Positions 1 through 8,136 of a stretch of 64,000 bases of DNA are shown piece by piece. The DNA comes from Aquimarina sp. ERC-38. GTDB taxonomy: Bacteria > Bacteroidota > Bacteroidia > Flavobacteriales > Flavobacteriaceae. The stretch covers positions 849,501-913,500 of the forward strand of contig NZ_CP098511.1 of the NCBI RefSeq assembly GCF_026222555.1, in the 5' to 3' direction. The notes beneath the pieces are model-generated. The model saw nothing but the letters and a program-made list of their open reading frames with translations, searched no databases and had not been told where the DNA came from. Both the position numbers and the translations under genes were made by a program. Every line of letters starts with the position of its first letter. Position 1 is the first letter of the stretch.

Positions 1-408
1 TCCGACTTTAAAACCCATTTCTGCCAGGGTTACGGCAATGTTAGAAGTAACTGTTGATTTACCTACCCCCCCTTTTCCGGAAGCAATGGCAACAATATTT
101 TTAATTCCCGGGATAGGTTTTCCCTTAATTACATTCTTAGCAGCTTCTTCTTTAGGTGGTGCAGCGACCGCTATATTTACCTTTACCTTGGCTTTTTCAT
201 AAACTTCGCTATGAATAATTTTTATAATATCAACCTCGGTTCTTTTTTTAATATGTAATGCGGGGGTTTTTAAAACCACATCTACAATTACTTCGTCTGC
301 AAAAGTCATTACATTTTGAACCGCACCACTATCTACCAGGTTTTGACCTTCCCCGGCAACCGTAATTTTTTTTAAAGCTTCAAAGATTTTTGGCTTTTCC
401 AACTTCAT
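1..408 (-). CDS. Mrp/NBP35-type iron-sulfur cluster carrier ATPase (partial, C-terminus cut by window edge)
   Basis: The minus-strand frame opens at an ATG at 406-408 and runs off the left edge, so only about the first 136 residues are present. The N-terminal 90 or so residues look like the MIP18/DUF59-type domain ([15 protein letters not shown] at the start). They are followed by the deviant Walker A motif [10 protein letters not shown] and then [16 protein letters not shown], as in Mrp/ApbC P-loop ATPases that carry Fe-S clusters in the cytoplasm. The domain order (DUF59 then ATPase) matches bacterial Mrp. The 115 bases between it and the next gene hold no other gene. Family assignment is firm; the client proteins are not visible. 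Confidence 0.9.
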   Translation of the reverse strand, partial: MKLEKPKIFEALKKITVAGEGQNLVDSGAVQNVMTFADEVIVDVVLKTPALHIKKRTEVDIIKIIHSEVYEKAKVKVNIAVAAPPKEEAAKNVIKGKPIPGIKNIVAIASGKGGVGKSTVTSNIAVTLAEMGFKVG

Positions 409-523
409 AAACAACTGCTATTTTTAAATTCTATTAATTCCTATTACAAAGATACTTTATTAAAGCGTAAAGAGATCTAATTCTGCAAACGGAGCGTACA
501 AAGTATTTGTGATAACACAAAGA

Positions 524-853
524 TTATCCTAAATCGGTAACCGGATTCCAATACACCTTTTCAAAATCCTGGATTTGGTTATCTTTTACTACAATCCCTT
601 CGTTTTCTAATAACTGTTGCATTAAATTGGTTCCTTCAAAATGATGTTTTCCGGTAAGGATGCCTTTTTGATTAACTACCCGGTGTGCAGGCACATCCGT
701 TCTGTTTTTACAGGCGTTCATTGCCCATCCTACCATTCTGGCGCTTTTTGCTGCTCCCAGATATTTTGCAATACTTCCGTAGGAAGTAACTCTTCCGTAA
801 GGGATACGCTTTGCTACCACATATACTTTTTCAAAAAAACTTTGCTCTTCCAT
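524..853 (-). CDS. Alkyltransferase-like (ATL) DNA-binding protein, MGMT family
   Basis: This 109-residue protein matches the C-terminal DNA-binding domain of O6-alkylguanine-DNA alkyltransferases: IPYGRVTSYGSIAKYLG near the start and the helix region SARMVGWAMNAC. The active-site motif PCHRV is here PAHRV (about residues 55-59), so the alkyl-accepting cysteine is replaced by alanine. ATL proteins of this type are known to bind O6-alkylguanine without repairing it and to hand the lesion to nucleotide excision repair. The length of about 100 residues also fits an ATL rather than a full Ogt. It lies 8 bases from the LysE gene on the same strand and may be cotranscribed with it. Confidence 0.88.
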   Translation of the reverse strand: MEEQSFFEKVYVVAKRIPYGRVTSYGSIAKYLGAAKSARMVGWAMNACKNRTDVPAHRVVNQKGILTGKHHFEGTNLMQQLLENEGIVVKDNQIQDFEKVYWNPVTDLG

Positions 854-861
854 TACTTAGG

Positions 862-1491
862 TTATTCTACATCCGTAAAGATTCGTACTACGGTAATGAC
901 TACTAAAATTAACATTAAAAATGCCATAAAGTAGTTAGAATATTTAGTGATTGATGCCGTTCTGTTTTCTATTTTTAAAAAGGACAATACGTATAGATAT
1001 AAGGAAGTAAAGGTTCCTAATCCTGCGGCAATACTAAATACGGTAATATAGTAGGCATCATAATCTACTTTATTACTTACACTCATCGCTGCGGCTATTG
1101 CACAGAAATAAGGGATGGGTAGTATGTTTAATAAGGATACCATTGCTCCTTTAAAAAAACTCTGGGTATGTGCATGCTTATACGTTCTTATTTTTATATT
1201 TTTTTGCCGGGCTTTTACAAAGAAATAGATAGATAGTAACAAAAAGATGACGGCTCCCGTCCGTAATAAAATATTCCGGACATACGGGTTAAAAAAGATA
1301 TATTTTGCCAGTAAGATAGCGATACATGCCTGGATAAACACCACAAGTGTTGCTCCGATAGCCACCAGTAATCCGTTATGTTTTCCCCTTTCAACACAAG
1401 TCTTTGCCACCGTCATATTAACTAAGCCGGGAGGTAATACCCCCAGTAGCGAAGCAAAATAGGTAATCAGGAAAAATTTTGTTACTTCCAA
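862..1491 (-). CDS. LysE/RhtB-family exporter
   Basis: A 209-residue inner-membrane protein with about six hydrophobic segments. The N-terminus (FFLITYFASLLGVLPPGLVN) carries the PPGLVN-type loop seen after the first helix in LysE-family amino-acid exporters. A basic stretch, KARQKNIKIRTYKHAHTQ, separates the two halves, and the second half restarts with FFKGAMVSLLNILPIPYF, fitting the usual inverted repeat. The substrate cannot be read from sequence. It starts 3 bases after the trmB stop, so it is probably transcribed with trmB. Confidence 0.82.
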   Translation of the reverse strand: MEVTKFFLITYFASLLGVLPPGLVNMTVAKTCVERGKHNGLLVAIGATLVVFIQACIAILLAKYIFFNPYVRNILLRTGAVIFLLLSIYFFVKARQKNIKIRTYKHAHTQSFFKGAMVSLLNILPIPYFCAIAAAMSVSNKVDYDAYYITVFSIAAGLGTFTSLYLYVLSFLKIENRTASITKYSNYFMAFLMLILVVITVVRIFTDVE

Positions 1492-1494
1492 AGC

Positions 1495-2172
1495 TTATGA
1501 TTTTAAAGTAAACTGTATGTAGGTTATGGCTTTCTTTTGTTCAAGATATTGTTTTTCATAAAAAGTCTGAATAGCCGTTACTTCTTTGGGAGCTCCTTCA
1601 TTTTTATAAACATCGTGGTTTGCATATAAAACAGGATATCCAAGCCCATGTAATAACCCTAAAGTATAACCATGCATAAATTCACTATCGGTCTTCAAAT
1701 GCAATAATCCTTCCGGTTTTAAAATATCTTTATACTGACTTAAAAAACTAGTATTGGTAAGCCGGTGTTTAGTACGTTTATACTTAATTTGTGGGTCAGG
1801 AAAGGTAATCCAAATTTCATCTACTTCACTCTCATTAAAGAAATAAGAAATTAATTCGATTTGCGTCCTGATAAAAGCTACGTTATTAAGATCTTCTTCT
1901 AAAGCGGCTTTGGCTCCTTTCCAGAACCGTGCTCCTTTGATATCAATACCAATAAAGTTTTTATTTGGGTTTCTCTTTGCTAATTCAATGGTGTATTCCC
2001 CTTTTCCACAGCCTAATTCGAGAACAATTGGGTTTGAATTTTTAAAAAAATCAGTTCTCCAGGAACCTTTGTAACTAACCTGATCTTTTAATACTTCTTC
2101 TCTTGGTATTTCTATAACATTTCTAAACGTTTTATTTTCTTTAAACCGCTTTAGTTTGTTTTTACTTCCCAC
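1495..2172 (-). CDS. trmB: tRNA (guanine-N7-)-methyltransferase TrmB
   Basis: A 225-residue class I SAM-dependent methyltransferase that forms m7G46 in tRNA. Visible motifs are the SAM-binding LELGCGKGEYTIELA (about residues 51-65), the acidic FIGIDIKG end of beta-strand 2, and the TrmB signature ITFPDPQIKYKRTKHRL (about 121-137). The N-terminal basic stretch MGSKNKLKRFKENKTF is usual in Bacteroidota TrmB. It heads a short minus-strand group with the LysE exporter and the ATL protein. Length and motifs agree with the family and nothing is missing. Confidence 0.96.
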   Translation of the reverse strand: MGSKNKLKRFKENKTFRNVIEIPREEVLKDQVSYKGSWRTDFFKNSNPIVLELGCGKGEYTIELAKRNPNKNFIGIDIKGARFWKGAKAALEEDLNNVAFIRTQIELISYFFNESEVDEIWITFPDPQIKYKRTKHRLTNTSFLSQYKDILKPEGLLHLKTDSEFMHGYTLGLLHGLGYPVLYANHDVYKNEGAPKEVTAIQTFYEKQYLEQKKAITYIQFTLKS

Positions 2173-2264
2173 AACTTATAAATAAGCATCAAATGTAATT
2201 AATACCCAATAAACTATAAAATAGAGAAGCTGCCTTTATTTTTAAAAATAGCCATTGTCCTGAT

Positions 2265-3341
2265 TTATTGTAGTTTGGGATGATCTGTTACCGGTATTTT
2301 TGCTTTCTCCAGCGTAAAAGAAAATTCGCTTCCTATCCGGTAGTCACTTTCTACATAGATTTTTTCTCTATGAGCTTCAATGATATGTTTTACAATAGCT
2401 AAGCCTAATCCGGAACCACCTACCTTTCTGGAGCCACTTTTATCCACCCGATAGAAGCGTTCAAACAAGCGTGGAATATGAGATTCTGCGATTCCTTCTC
2501 CATTATCGGTTACCCGAATGATAATTTTATTTTTAACTAAATTTTCAATACTTACCTCCGTAGTCCCGTCTTCTTTACCGTATTTAATAGAATTTACAAC
2601 CAGATTAGAAAGTACCTGTTGGATTCGTTCCTTATCTGCATAAACCAGGATTGGTTTCTGATATTGCATATCGAATAAAAGGGTAATGTTTTTTTTTGCA
2701 GCTTTCATCTCAAAAAGGTCAAAAACGCTCTGTATTAATTCAACAATATTAAAAGTGGAGTAATTGAGATTCAGGTCGCCCACCTCTAATTTGGTGATCA
2801 TATCCAGGTCATTTACAATATAAATAAGACGTTCTACCCCTTTATTTGCCCGGTTTAGGTATTTCTCCAGGATTTTTTTATCACTCATGGCCCCATCCAA
2901 CAATGTCAAAATATATCCCTGTACGGTAAAAAGTGGGGTTTTTAACTCATGGGATACATTACCCATAAATTCTTTCCGATAATCTTCTCTGACTTTTAAG
3001 CGTTCGATTTCACTTTTTCGTTTTAACGCAAATTTTTCAACTTCTTTAATTAGCGTCTGCATATCCGTAGTCACCGGGGTTCGGTTTATATTTTCTACGT
3101 CCAGCATTTCAATATCGTCATATATTTTACGGACACTGCGATAGATAAAACGTTGTACCCGATATTGTATAATTACAAAGCAAATCGGATAACAAAATAC
3201 CGGAAACAGTAGCATATATGCTACTTTAAAAACTAGTGGGTTTTGATAAAAAAAAACGCTTAGTAAAAGCGTTAATATAAGAGTAATATATAAGGAAGAT
3301 AAAGTTGCAAAGCGATATGATTTTTTAAATTTTTCTGCCAT
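2265..3341 (-). CDS. phoR: PhoR-like sensor histidine kinase
   Basis: A 358-residue membrane kinase. Two hydrophobic segments lie at about residues 14-31 and 36-59 with almost no periplasmic loop, so ligand sensing is probably inside the membrane or through a partner. A short linker follows, then the HisKA phosphoacceptor box SHELKTPLFTVQGY (about 129-142) and the ATPase domain with NSIKYG (N box), DNGEGI (G1), LFERFYRVDKS (F box) and GGSGLGLAIVKHI (G2). The ATG overlaps the last base of the regulator's stop (TAATG), so the two are translationally coupled. The phosphate role is inferred from the PhoB-like partner and the PiT gene next door; the naming is not proven. Confidence 0.85.
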   Translation of the reverse strand: MAEKFKKSYRFATLSSLYITLILTLLLSVFFYQNPLVFKVAYMLLFPVFCYPICFVIIQYRVQRFIYRSVRKIYDDIEMLDVENINRTPVTTDMQTLIKEVEKFALKRKSEIERLKVREDYRKEFMGNVSHELKTPLFTVQGYILTLLDGAMSDKKILEKYLNRANKGVERLIYIVNDLDMITKLEVGDLNLNYSTFNIVELIQSVFDLFEMKAAKKNITLLFDMQYQKPILVYADKERIQQVLSNLVVNSIKYGKEDGTTEVSIENLVKNKIIIRVTDNGEGIAESHIPRLFERFYRVDKSGSRKVGGSGLGLAIVKHIIEAHREKIYVESDYRIGSEFSFTLEKAKIPVTDHPKLQ

Positions 3342-4024
3342 TAAACTACAAACTTGTATCCGACCCCCTTGATCGTTTTAAAACTGGAATCGCCGATCTT
3401 TTCTCTTAACTTTCTGATATGAACGTCAATGGTACGGCCACCTACCACAACTTCATTACCCCATACTTTATCTAAGATATCTTCTCTTTTAAAAACCTTT
3501 CCGGGTTTTGAGGCTAATAAAGATAACAATTCAAATTCTTTTCGCGGAAGTAGAATTTCTTTTTTGTCTTTTATAATTTTATATTCATCCCGATTGATCA
3601 CCAGATTCCCGATTTTTACTACGTTATTAGAAGTTTCTTCTTCTTTTAACCTGCGTAACAAAGCTTTTACTTTACTAACTAGGACTTTAGGACGTATGGG
3701 CTTGGTAATATAATCATCAGCTCCGGCATCAAAACCAGCTACTTGTGAATAATCTTCTCCTCGGGCGGTTAAAAAGGTAATGATTGTATGTTCCAGATCC
3801 GGTATTTTACGGATATTTTCACAGGCTTCTATACCATCCATTTCCGGCATCATCACATCCAGGATTATCAGGTGGGGCTTTTTTTTATTTGCTTTAGCAA
3901 CTGCCTCCACCCCGTTTTCAGCTGTAATTACATTATATCCTTCAGCACTCAAATTGTAACTTACAATCTCAAGGATATCCGGTTCGTCATCAACTAACAG
4001 TATGGTAATATCTTTTTTCTTCAT
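3341..4024 (-). CDS. phoB: PhoB-like OmpR-family response regulator
   Basis: A 227-residue regulator. The receiver domain (1-120) has the acidic pocket LVDDEPD, the phosphoacceptor in LIILDVMMPEMDG, the Thr in TFLTARG and the Lys in DYITKPI. The C-terminal winged helix (about 130-227) ends in GGRTIDVHIRKLREKIGD and TIKGVGYKFVV, typical of OmpR/PhoB DNA-binding domains. It is the first gene of an operon with the kinase. Upstream on the opposite strand sense lies a cluster of TAAC half-sites (4089-4123), including one pair spaced 11 bp, which suggests autoregulation. The link to phosphate is an inference from the neighbouring PiT carrier. Confidence 0.87.
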   Translation of the reverse strand: MKKKDITILLVDDEPDILEIVSYNLSAEGYNVITAENGVEAVAKANKKKPHLIILDVMMPEMDGIEACENIRKIPDLEHTIITFLTARGEDYSQVAGFDAGADDYITKPIRPKVLVSKVKALLRRLKEEETSNNVVKIGNLVINRDEYKIIKDKKEILLPRKEFELLSLLASKPGKVFKREDILDKVWGNEVVVGGRTIDVHIRKLREKIGDSSFKTIKGVGYKFVV

Positions 4025-4088
4025 TTTAAATAAATTCTTAACCAGGTATGTAAATATACTACATAAAACAGAGGCTAACTTTAATATC

Positions 4089-4123
4089 TAACAAGGTAAC
4101 AATTCGCTAACCTTAACTTTAAC
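4089..4123 (+). promoter_or_regulatory. Candidate Pho-box cluster upstream of the phoB-like gene
   Basis: Read on the plus strand there are five TAAC half-sites, at 4089, 4097, 4108, 4114 and 4120. The pair 4097/4108 has the 11-bp period (TAACAATTCGCTAAC) also seen before the PiT gene, the MORN gene and the receptor gene at 8137. It lies 65-100 bases upstream of the regulator start. Two 7-bp direct repeats with an 11-bp period is the known architecture of enterobacterial Pho boxes; the assignment here is inference. Confidence 0.5.
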
Positions 4124-4137
4124 TAAAGTATACATAG

Positions 4138-4255
4138 CGCTATCTATCCTATCCTAAATCCTTTCCAAAGGAAGGGACTTTTAGCTACCTTCCATTTAAG
4201 AAGGGCTGGGCATGGGATTGATTTATATGAATTAGGATTACCTACGCTATTTAGA
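4138..4255. repeat. Dispersed intergenic repeat, copy 1 (second copy at 54938-55050)
   Basis: About 115 bases that closely match 54938-55050. Shared blocks include ATCCTATCCTAAATCCTTTC, GGACTTTTAGCTACCTTCC and GGGATTGATTT. It contains the inverted piece CCTTTCC/GGAAGG. It lies between the regulator operon and the 3' end of the PiT gene. No ORF is present; with this repeat and the site above, the gap 4025-4358 holds no gene. Confidence 0.75.
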
Positions 4256-4358
4256 GCCTACGTTATTATTTCTTTATTTTATGATGAAAAATACTTGACC
4301 TTGCTAGTATGGTCAAGCAAATTGATACTTTTCTTTAAATATTACAGGTTAAATCAAG

Positions 4359-6749
4359 TTAATTATGATCCCGGTAGGTGATGAGCAAATTCATAGTTGC
4401 TGAAAGTAAATCCTTAGTTTCCGTAAGCAACCCAAAGTAAAGAGTGGTGTTTTTAGGGCTGCTTTCTTCAGTGCGGGTGCGTTCAATCTGACGGTTTATT
4501 TTTTGGTTCACCATAACGAATAATTCTTGTTTTTCTTCGATTATACTTGACAATTGAGAAAAATCCCTTAATTCAAAAACCTTTTCAATTTTGTCATAAA
4601 CTTCATTAAGCTGGGCTTCTATTTCTTTAAGGTCTTTGATTTGATTGAATCGTAGTTTTTTATGGTTATTATTTACATGCTTATAACTACTTTTAGCAAT
4701 ATATTCCAGTGATTGCGTAATATCTTCCAGGTAACCTAGAATGGTGATGTAAAAATTACTGGCACCTACACTAGCCTCATCCAGGTTTTTAATAAAATAA
4801 AAAATATTATCACGTAATTGCTCTACTTCAGTTTCTAGTTTGGCGATTCCTTTTCGATTTTTCTTTAACGACTGCAAGTCATATTTAGCTAAATTATCGA
4901 TAGTGGCGTTGTACATCTTATTTCCTCTTTTAATAAAGGATTTAATATTATCCGCACTTTCTTCAATAACCCCCTGTACCGAACTGCTTTCATATCGTTT
5001 TAAGGTGTCTTCTACTTTATCCGCTTTCGTTTTTTTACGGTATTTTAAAGTATTTCTAATTAAAATGATAACCGCAGCTACTAATAACACAAGCGTCATT
5101 ACAGGCTGATTGATATTAATTAAAAAAGCAATAAGTGCTGCTGCAATAAACGCGCTTAAAGCCGTAAAAAACCAGCCACCGATTACATTAAACACCCCGG
5201 CAACCCGGTACACCGCACTCTCCGTACCCCAGGCTTTATCGGCCAGTGAAGTTCCCATTGCTACCATAAAGGTAACGTAGGTAGTAGACAGCGGGAGTTT
5301 CATAGATGTTGCAATAGAAATAAGAATCCCCGCTACCATCAGATTGACGGCAGCACGTACCATATCAAAAGCAGGTATATCCTCTTTTTTTAATCCTATA
5401 TAGGTAGATGCTGGTAGTTGTTCAAATTGTTTGCTGACAAATTTTTTAAAGGAAGTAGGTAGTATGGCAGTCATAAATTCTGAGGCAACAATAGTACCTC
5501 TTACCACACCCCTGGATAAAAAATTAGCCTTAAAACGTTCTTGCCCCTCGCCTTGTCTGGAAAGATCAATAGAGGTTTTAACTACATCCCGGGCTTTAGC
5601 TGAAAACCAAAGGGTAAGAACCATAATAACACCTGCTATTAACAATAATAAAGTAGGTGTTTCTGCCTTCCCGCTTAAAGAAGTCATTAATAATTCATCT
5701 GCAGGTATTCCGGAAGAAACCCATACTTTATAAGCTTCCCAGGCGGCAATAGGAACTCCAATAAAATTAACCAGGTCGTTTCCGGCAAAAGCTAAGGCCA
5801 GTGCAAAGGTACCTACGACAATAATTATTTTATAGATATTGCTTTTAAACAGGGTAATGGCCAGGTAAGAAATTAAAGACCACATAATAAATCCTACTGC
5901 AATAATAAGAAATACATTATTTTCCAGAAATCCCTGAAGCGTTGTCATAATACTTTGACCTGCCACATCGATATCATATAAGCTTCCTTTGGCTGCTATT
6001 AATTCATCAATAGAAGTGTACGAAGTTCCAAAAAAGGTATTAGCCCAGGTCAGAAAAGAATTTCCAGAAGTATTTACTGAGGTTTGTATTACCTGATTGG
6101 CAAAATTGGTTCCTTTTATCCCTTTTACAAAAATAAAATAAAGGATCGCGGTTAACGCCACTCCGCCAAAGACAGCACCGGACCATTTTGGTTTTTCTTC
6201 ATAATTAAAAGATAGTAGTAACCGGGTAATAAATTGCACCAGGGCACCTATAGAAAATGCAACAACTACAGATAGCAGGATACCCAATATAATCTCTAAT
6301 GCTTTTTCATTATTAATATAATTTCCTATTTCTGAAAAAGAAACTGCATGATCCGCATTAATTTTTAAAATCGTAACACAAACCGCAGCCCCTAGCAATT
6401 CAAAAACAATAGAAACCGTAGTTGAAGTAGGCATCCCCAGACTATTAAAAAAATCCAATAGCAGGATATCCGTAATCATGACCGCCATAAAAATGATCAT
6501 AATTTCATCAAAATAGAATTCACCGGGAACAAAGATACCTTTACGGGCAACCTCCATCAGACCACTGGAAAAAATAGCGCCCGCTGCGATACCTACACTG
6601 GCTACAATCATTACCGTTCTAAAGGAAATTGCCTTAGAACCAATGGCAGAATTTAAAAAATTAACTGCGTCGTTACTAACACCTACCACTAAATCAGCAA
6701 TGGCCAGAATAGCCAGGGCTGCTATCATCCAAATATAATAGTCCTCCAT
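4359..6749 (-). CDS. PiT-family inorganic phosphate transporter with C-terminal PhoU-like domain
   Basis: A 796-residue inner-membrane phosphate carrier. The two PiT signature repeats are visible: GVSNDAVNFLNSAIG at about residues 23-37 and FAGNDLVNFIGVPIAAW at about 321-337. About ten to twelve hydrophobic segments fill residues 1-570. A soluble insert at about 200-290 (including NTFFGTSYTSIDELIAAKG) and a helical, charged C-terminal tail (about 590-796, starting near YRKKTKADKVEDTLKRYE) make it much longer than the 330-500 residues of simple PiT proteins. The tail resembles the PhoU/DUF47 fold. A candidate Pho box lies 53-70 bases upstream of the ATG. This form is known in Bacteroidota. Confidence 0.93.
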   Translation of the reverse strand: MEDYYIWMIAALAILAIADLVVGVSNDAVNFLNSAIGSKAISFRTVMIVASVGIAAGAIFSSGLMEVARKGIFVPGEFYFDEIMIIFMAVMITDILLLDFFNSLGMPTSTTVSIVFELLGAAVCVTILKINADHAVSFSEIGNYINNEKALEIILGILLSVVVAFSIGALVQFITRLLLSFNYEEKPKWSGAVFGGVALTAILYFIFVKGIKGTNFANQVIQTSVNTSGNSFLTWANTFFGTSYTSIDELIAAKGSLYDIDVAGQSIMTTLQGFLENNVFLIIAVGFIMWSLISYLAITLFKSNIYKIIIVVGTFALALAFAGNDLVNFIGVPIAAWEAYKVWVSSGIPADELLMTSLSGKAETPTLLLLIAGVIMVLTLWFSAKARDVVKTSIDLSRQGEGQERFKANFLSRGVVRGTIVASEFMTAILPTSFKKFVSKQFEQLPASTYIGLKKEDIPAFDMVRAAVNLMVAGILISIATSMKLPLSTTYVTFMVAMGTSLADKAWGTESAVYRVAGVFNVIGGWFFTALSAFIAAALIAFLININQPVMTLVLLVAAVIILIRNTLKYRKKTKADKVEDTLKRYESSSVQGVIEESADNIKSFIKRGNKMYNATIDNLAKYDLQSLKKNRKGIAKLETEVEQLRDNIFYFIKNLDEASVGASNFYITILGYLEDITQSLEYIAKSSYKHVNNNHKKLRFNQIKDLKEIEAQLNEVYDKIEKVFELRDFSQLSSIIEEKQELFVMVNQKINRQIERTRTEESSPKNTTLYFGLLTETKDLLSATMNLLITYRDHN

Positions 6750-6801
6750 AAATGTAAATAACTAAGAAAGGCACAAAAATCAATCTTAAATCGTACCCAA
6801 A

Positions 6802-6819
6802 TGTTAGTTTAATGTTATC
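6802..6819 (-). promoter_or_regulatory. Candidate Pho box upstream of the PiT gene
   Basis: On the plus strand TGTTAGTTTAATGTTATC consists of two TGTTA half-sites spaced 11 bp, separated by TTAA after 7-bp repeats. In the direction of the PiT gene it reads TAACATTAAACTAAC. It sits 53-70 bases before the start codon, close to where a core promoter would be. Function is inferred from position and from matching sites before neighbouring genes. Confidence 0.55.
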
Positions 6820-6904
6820 TTTTGAATGTTCAGGTCGCAAGATATACTAATGTTCGCTATTCACGAAAACTTACTTACTAATATCTTAGCATGTATATTG
6901 CTAT

Positions 6905-7183
6905 TTACGCTTGATAGGTGTATTCTTTATATTTAGGAAGATGGTGACTCATTATTTCTTTAAGGGCGGCATGAACAGGTTCCGGAGTAGCGGGAGATAT
7001 TTTAAAACATTTAGTTAACGGACAAATATCAAATTGAACATCTTCCAGATGGTCGTGCATTTCATCAGTTAATTTTTGCAAAAATAATTTGGTAACCGTA
7101 GTCCTAAAATTATATTCGGTTTCCAGGACTGATTGTACAGCAACTGCACTATCATGATTAAGATGCCCCCAATTAATCTTCAT
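6905..7183 (-). CDS. Conserved-looking small protein of unknown function
   Basis: I do not recognise this 92-residue protein. It has no signal peptide or membrane segment, and is mildly acidic with several His residues. Residues about 1-50 look helical (DSAVAVQSVLETEYNFRTTV), followed by DICPLTKCFKIS with a CxxxxC pair and a helix PEPVHAALKEIMSHHLPKY. It stands alone between the PiT upstream region and a 390-base gap. Codon use resembles neighbouring genes and no other frame is open, so it is probably real. The nearby 11-bp-spaced site at 7480-7494 could act on it or on the divergent MORN gene. Confidence 0.6.
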   Translation of the reverse strand: MKINWGHLNHDSAVAVQSVLETEYNFRTTVTKLFLQKLTDEMHDHLEDVQFDICPLTKCFKISPATPEPVHAALKEIMSHHLPKYKEYTYQA

Positions 7184-7479
7184 ATAGGTTATTTTAACTA
7201 ATAAATTCTTTCAAATCGCAACCTATTTTCCCCCTACTTGTAATAACGGTACGGATATTAGATAGATTGTTTTAGTCAACAAAGCGACAAATAAAATCCA
7301 TTTACCTGAAATGAACAAATAATTTACATTAAGTTTAAAAAGCCCCCATTTACTACTGAAAAGGCTAAAGTTTTCAGTATTAACCAAATAATTTCTACTA
7401 GAAAATGGTCTAAGAAGTCATAATTTACTGTAAAATTAAATATATAACTTAATAAATATAAACACTTTACAGGTTCAAA

Positions 7480-7494
7480 GTTAATTTAATGTTA
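7480..7494 (+). promoter_or_regulatory. Candidate Pho box before the MORN-like gene
   Basis: GTTAATTTAATGTTA: two GTTA half-sites spaced 11 bp, nearly identical to the site before the PiT gene (GTTAGTTTAATGTTA). It ends 8 bases before the -33 element of the promoter at 7503-7533, the position expected for an activator. The rest of the gap 7184-7541 holds only a small hairpin (ACTGAAAA/TTTTCAGT, 7355-7378) and no gene. Confidence 0.55.
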
Positions 7495-7502
7495 CGTAAA
7501 TA

Positions 7503-7533
7503 TTGTTTAATTGTAAAATTAAAGGTACATTTG
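7503..7533 (+). promoter_or_regulatory. Bacteroidota-type promoter of the MORN-like gene
   Basis: A -33 TTG at 7503-7505 and a -7 box TACATTTG at 7526-7533 are separated by 20 bases, matching the TTG/TAnnTTTG consensus of the Bacteroidota primary sigma factor. Transcription would start near 7540, about 35 bases before the ATG at 7575. Confidence 0.7.
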
Positions 7534-7574
7534 TAATATAATTGTTAATAAGACCCCATTTAAAAGTTGAGATT

Positions 7575-7928
7575 ATGAAAAATATAGGTATACTTATGGT
7601 AATGTTATGTACACTATCCATTACTGCACAAAACAAGAAACCATTGTTTGAGAAAGAAGGAAATCTGGTTAAAGGAACGTTTTATCATGAAAACGGTCAG
7701 ATTAGCCAACAAGGGTTTTATAGTAATAAAAAATTACACGGTAAGTGGTCATCTTTTGACAATAACGGAAAGAAAATTGCCATGGGTCAATATGAAAACG
7801 GAGCCAAAACCGGTAAATGGTTCTTCTGGAACAATGATAAGTTATCTGAAGTAAACTATGTAGATAATAGTATTGCAGAGGTAACTACCTGGTCAGAGAA
7901 GAATGACGTGGTAGGTAATTTTAAATAA
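7575..7928 (+). CDS. Secreted MORN-repeat-like protein (YwqK family)
   Basis: A 117-residue protein with a signal peptide (MKNIGILMVMLCTLSITAQ, cleavage after TAQ) and three to four MORN-like units: KGTFYHENGQISQQGFY, HGKWSSFDNNGKKIAMGQY and TGKWFFWNNDKLSEVNY. Databases often call such proteins YwqK-family antitoxins, but the sequence only shows repeats in an exported protein. The ATG at 7575 is chosen over an in-frame upstream start because the signal peptide begins there and the promoter at 7503-7533 leaves a normal leader. A Pho-box-like site lies just upstream, so it may respond to phosphate. A hairpin terminator follows the stop. Confidence 0.82.
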   Translation: MKNIGILMVMLCTLSITAQNKKPLFEKEGNLVKGTFYHENGQISQQGFYSNKKLHGKWSSFDNNGKKIAMGQYENGAKTGKWFFWNNDKLSEVNYVDNSIAEVTTWSEKNDVVGNFK

Positions 7929-7954
7929 AATAACATGCCTTATACATTATACGA

Positions 7955-7985
7955 AAACGTCCTGAAAATCAGGGCGTTTCTTTAT
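7955..7985 (+). terminator. Rho-independent-type terminator
   Basis: Stem AAACGTCCTG/CAGGGCGTTT with loop AAAAT (one G-T pair), followed by CTTTATTTAT. It lies 27 bases after the MORN-like gene and separates it from the receptor operon. Confidence 0.75.
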
Positions 7986-8037
7986 TTATATTATAATCTA
8001 CCTAAACCATAATTCTTAAAATAGAAAAGATATTTCA

Positions 8038-8096
8038 TAACATTTACTTAACGGTATGGTGATTCTTATTTAATTTATCAATAACACCCAGGTAAC
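8038..8096 (+). promoter_or_regulatory. Array of 11-bp-phased TAAC half-sites before the TonB receptor
   Basis: Two full pairs, TAACATTTACTTAAC (8038-8052) and TAACACCCAGGTAAC (8082-8096), are 44 bases apart, so all four half-sites keep the same 11-bp register. A weaker TAAT sits in register at 8071. The array ends 40 bases before the ATG at 8137. A plausible -7 region (TTTATTTG) follows at about 8109-8116. The reading as a PhoB target is inference. Confidence 0.55.
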
Positions 8097-8136
8097 ATAA
8101 AGGTTCTTTATTTGCATCAAATTTTGAACACGTTAC

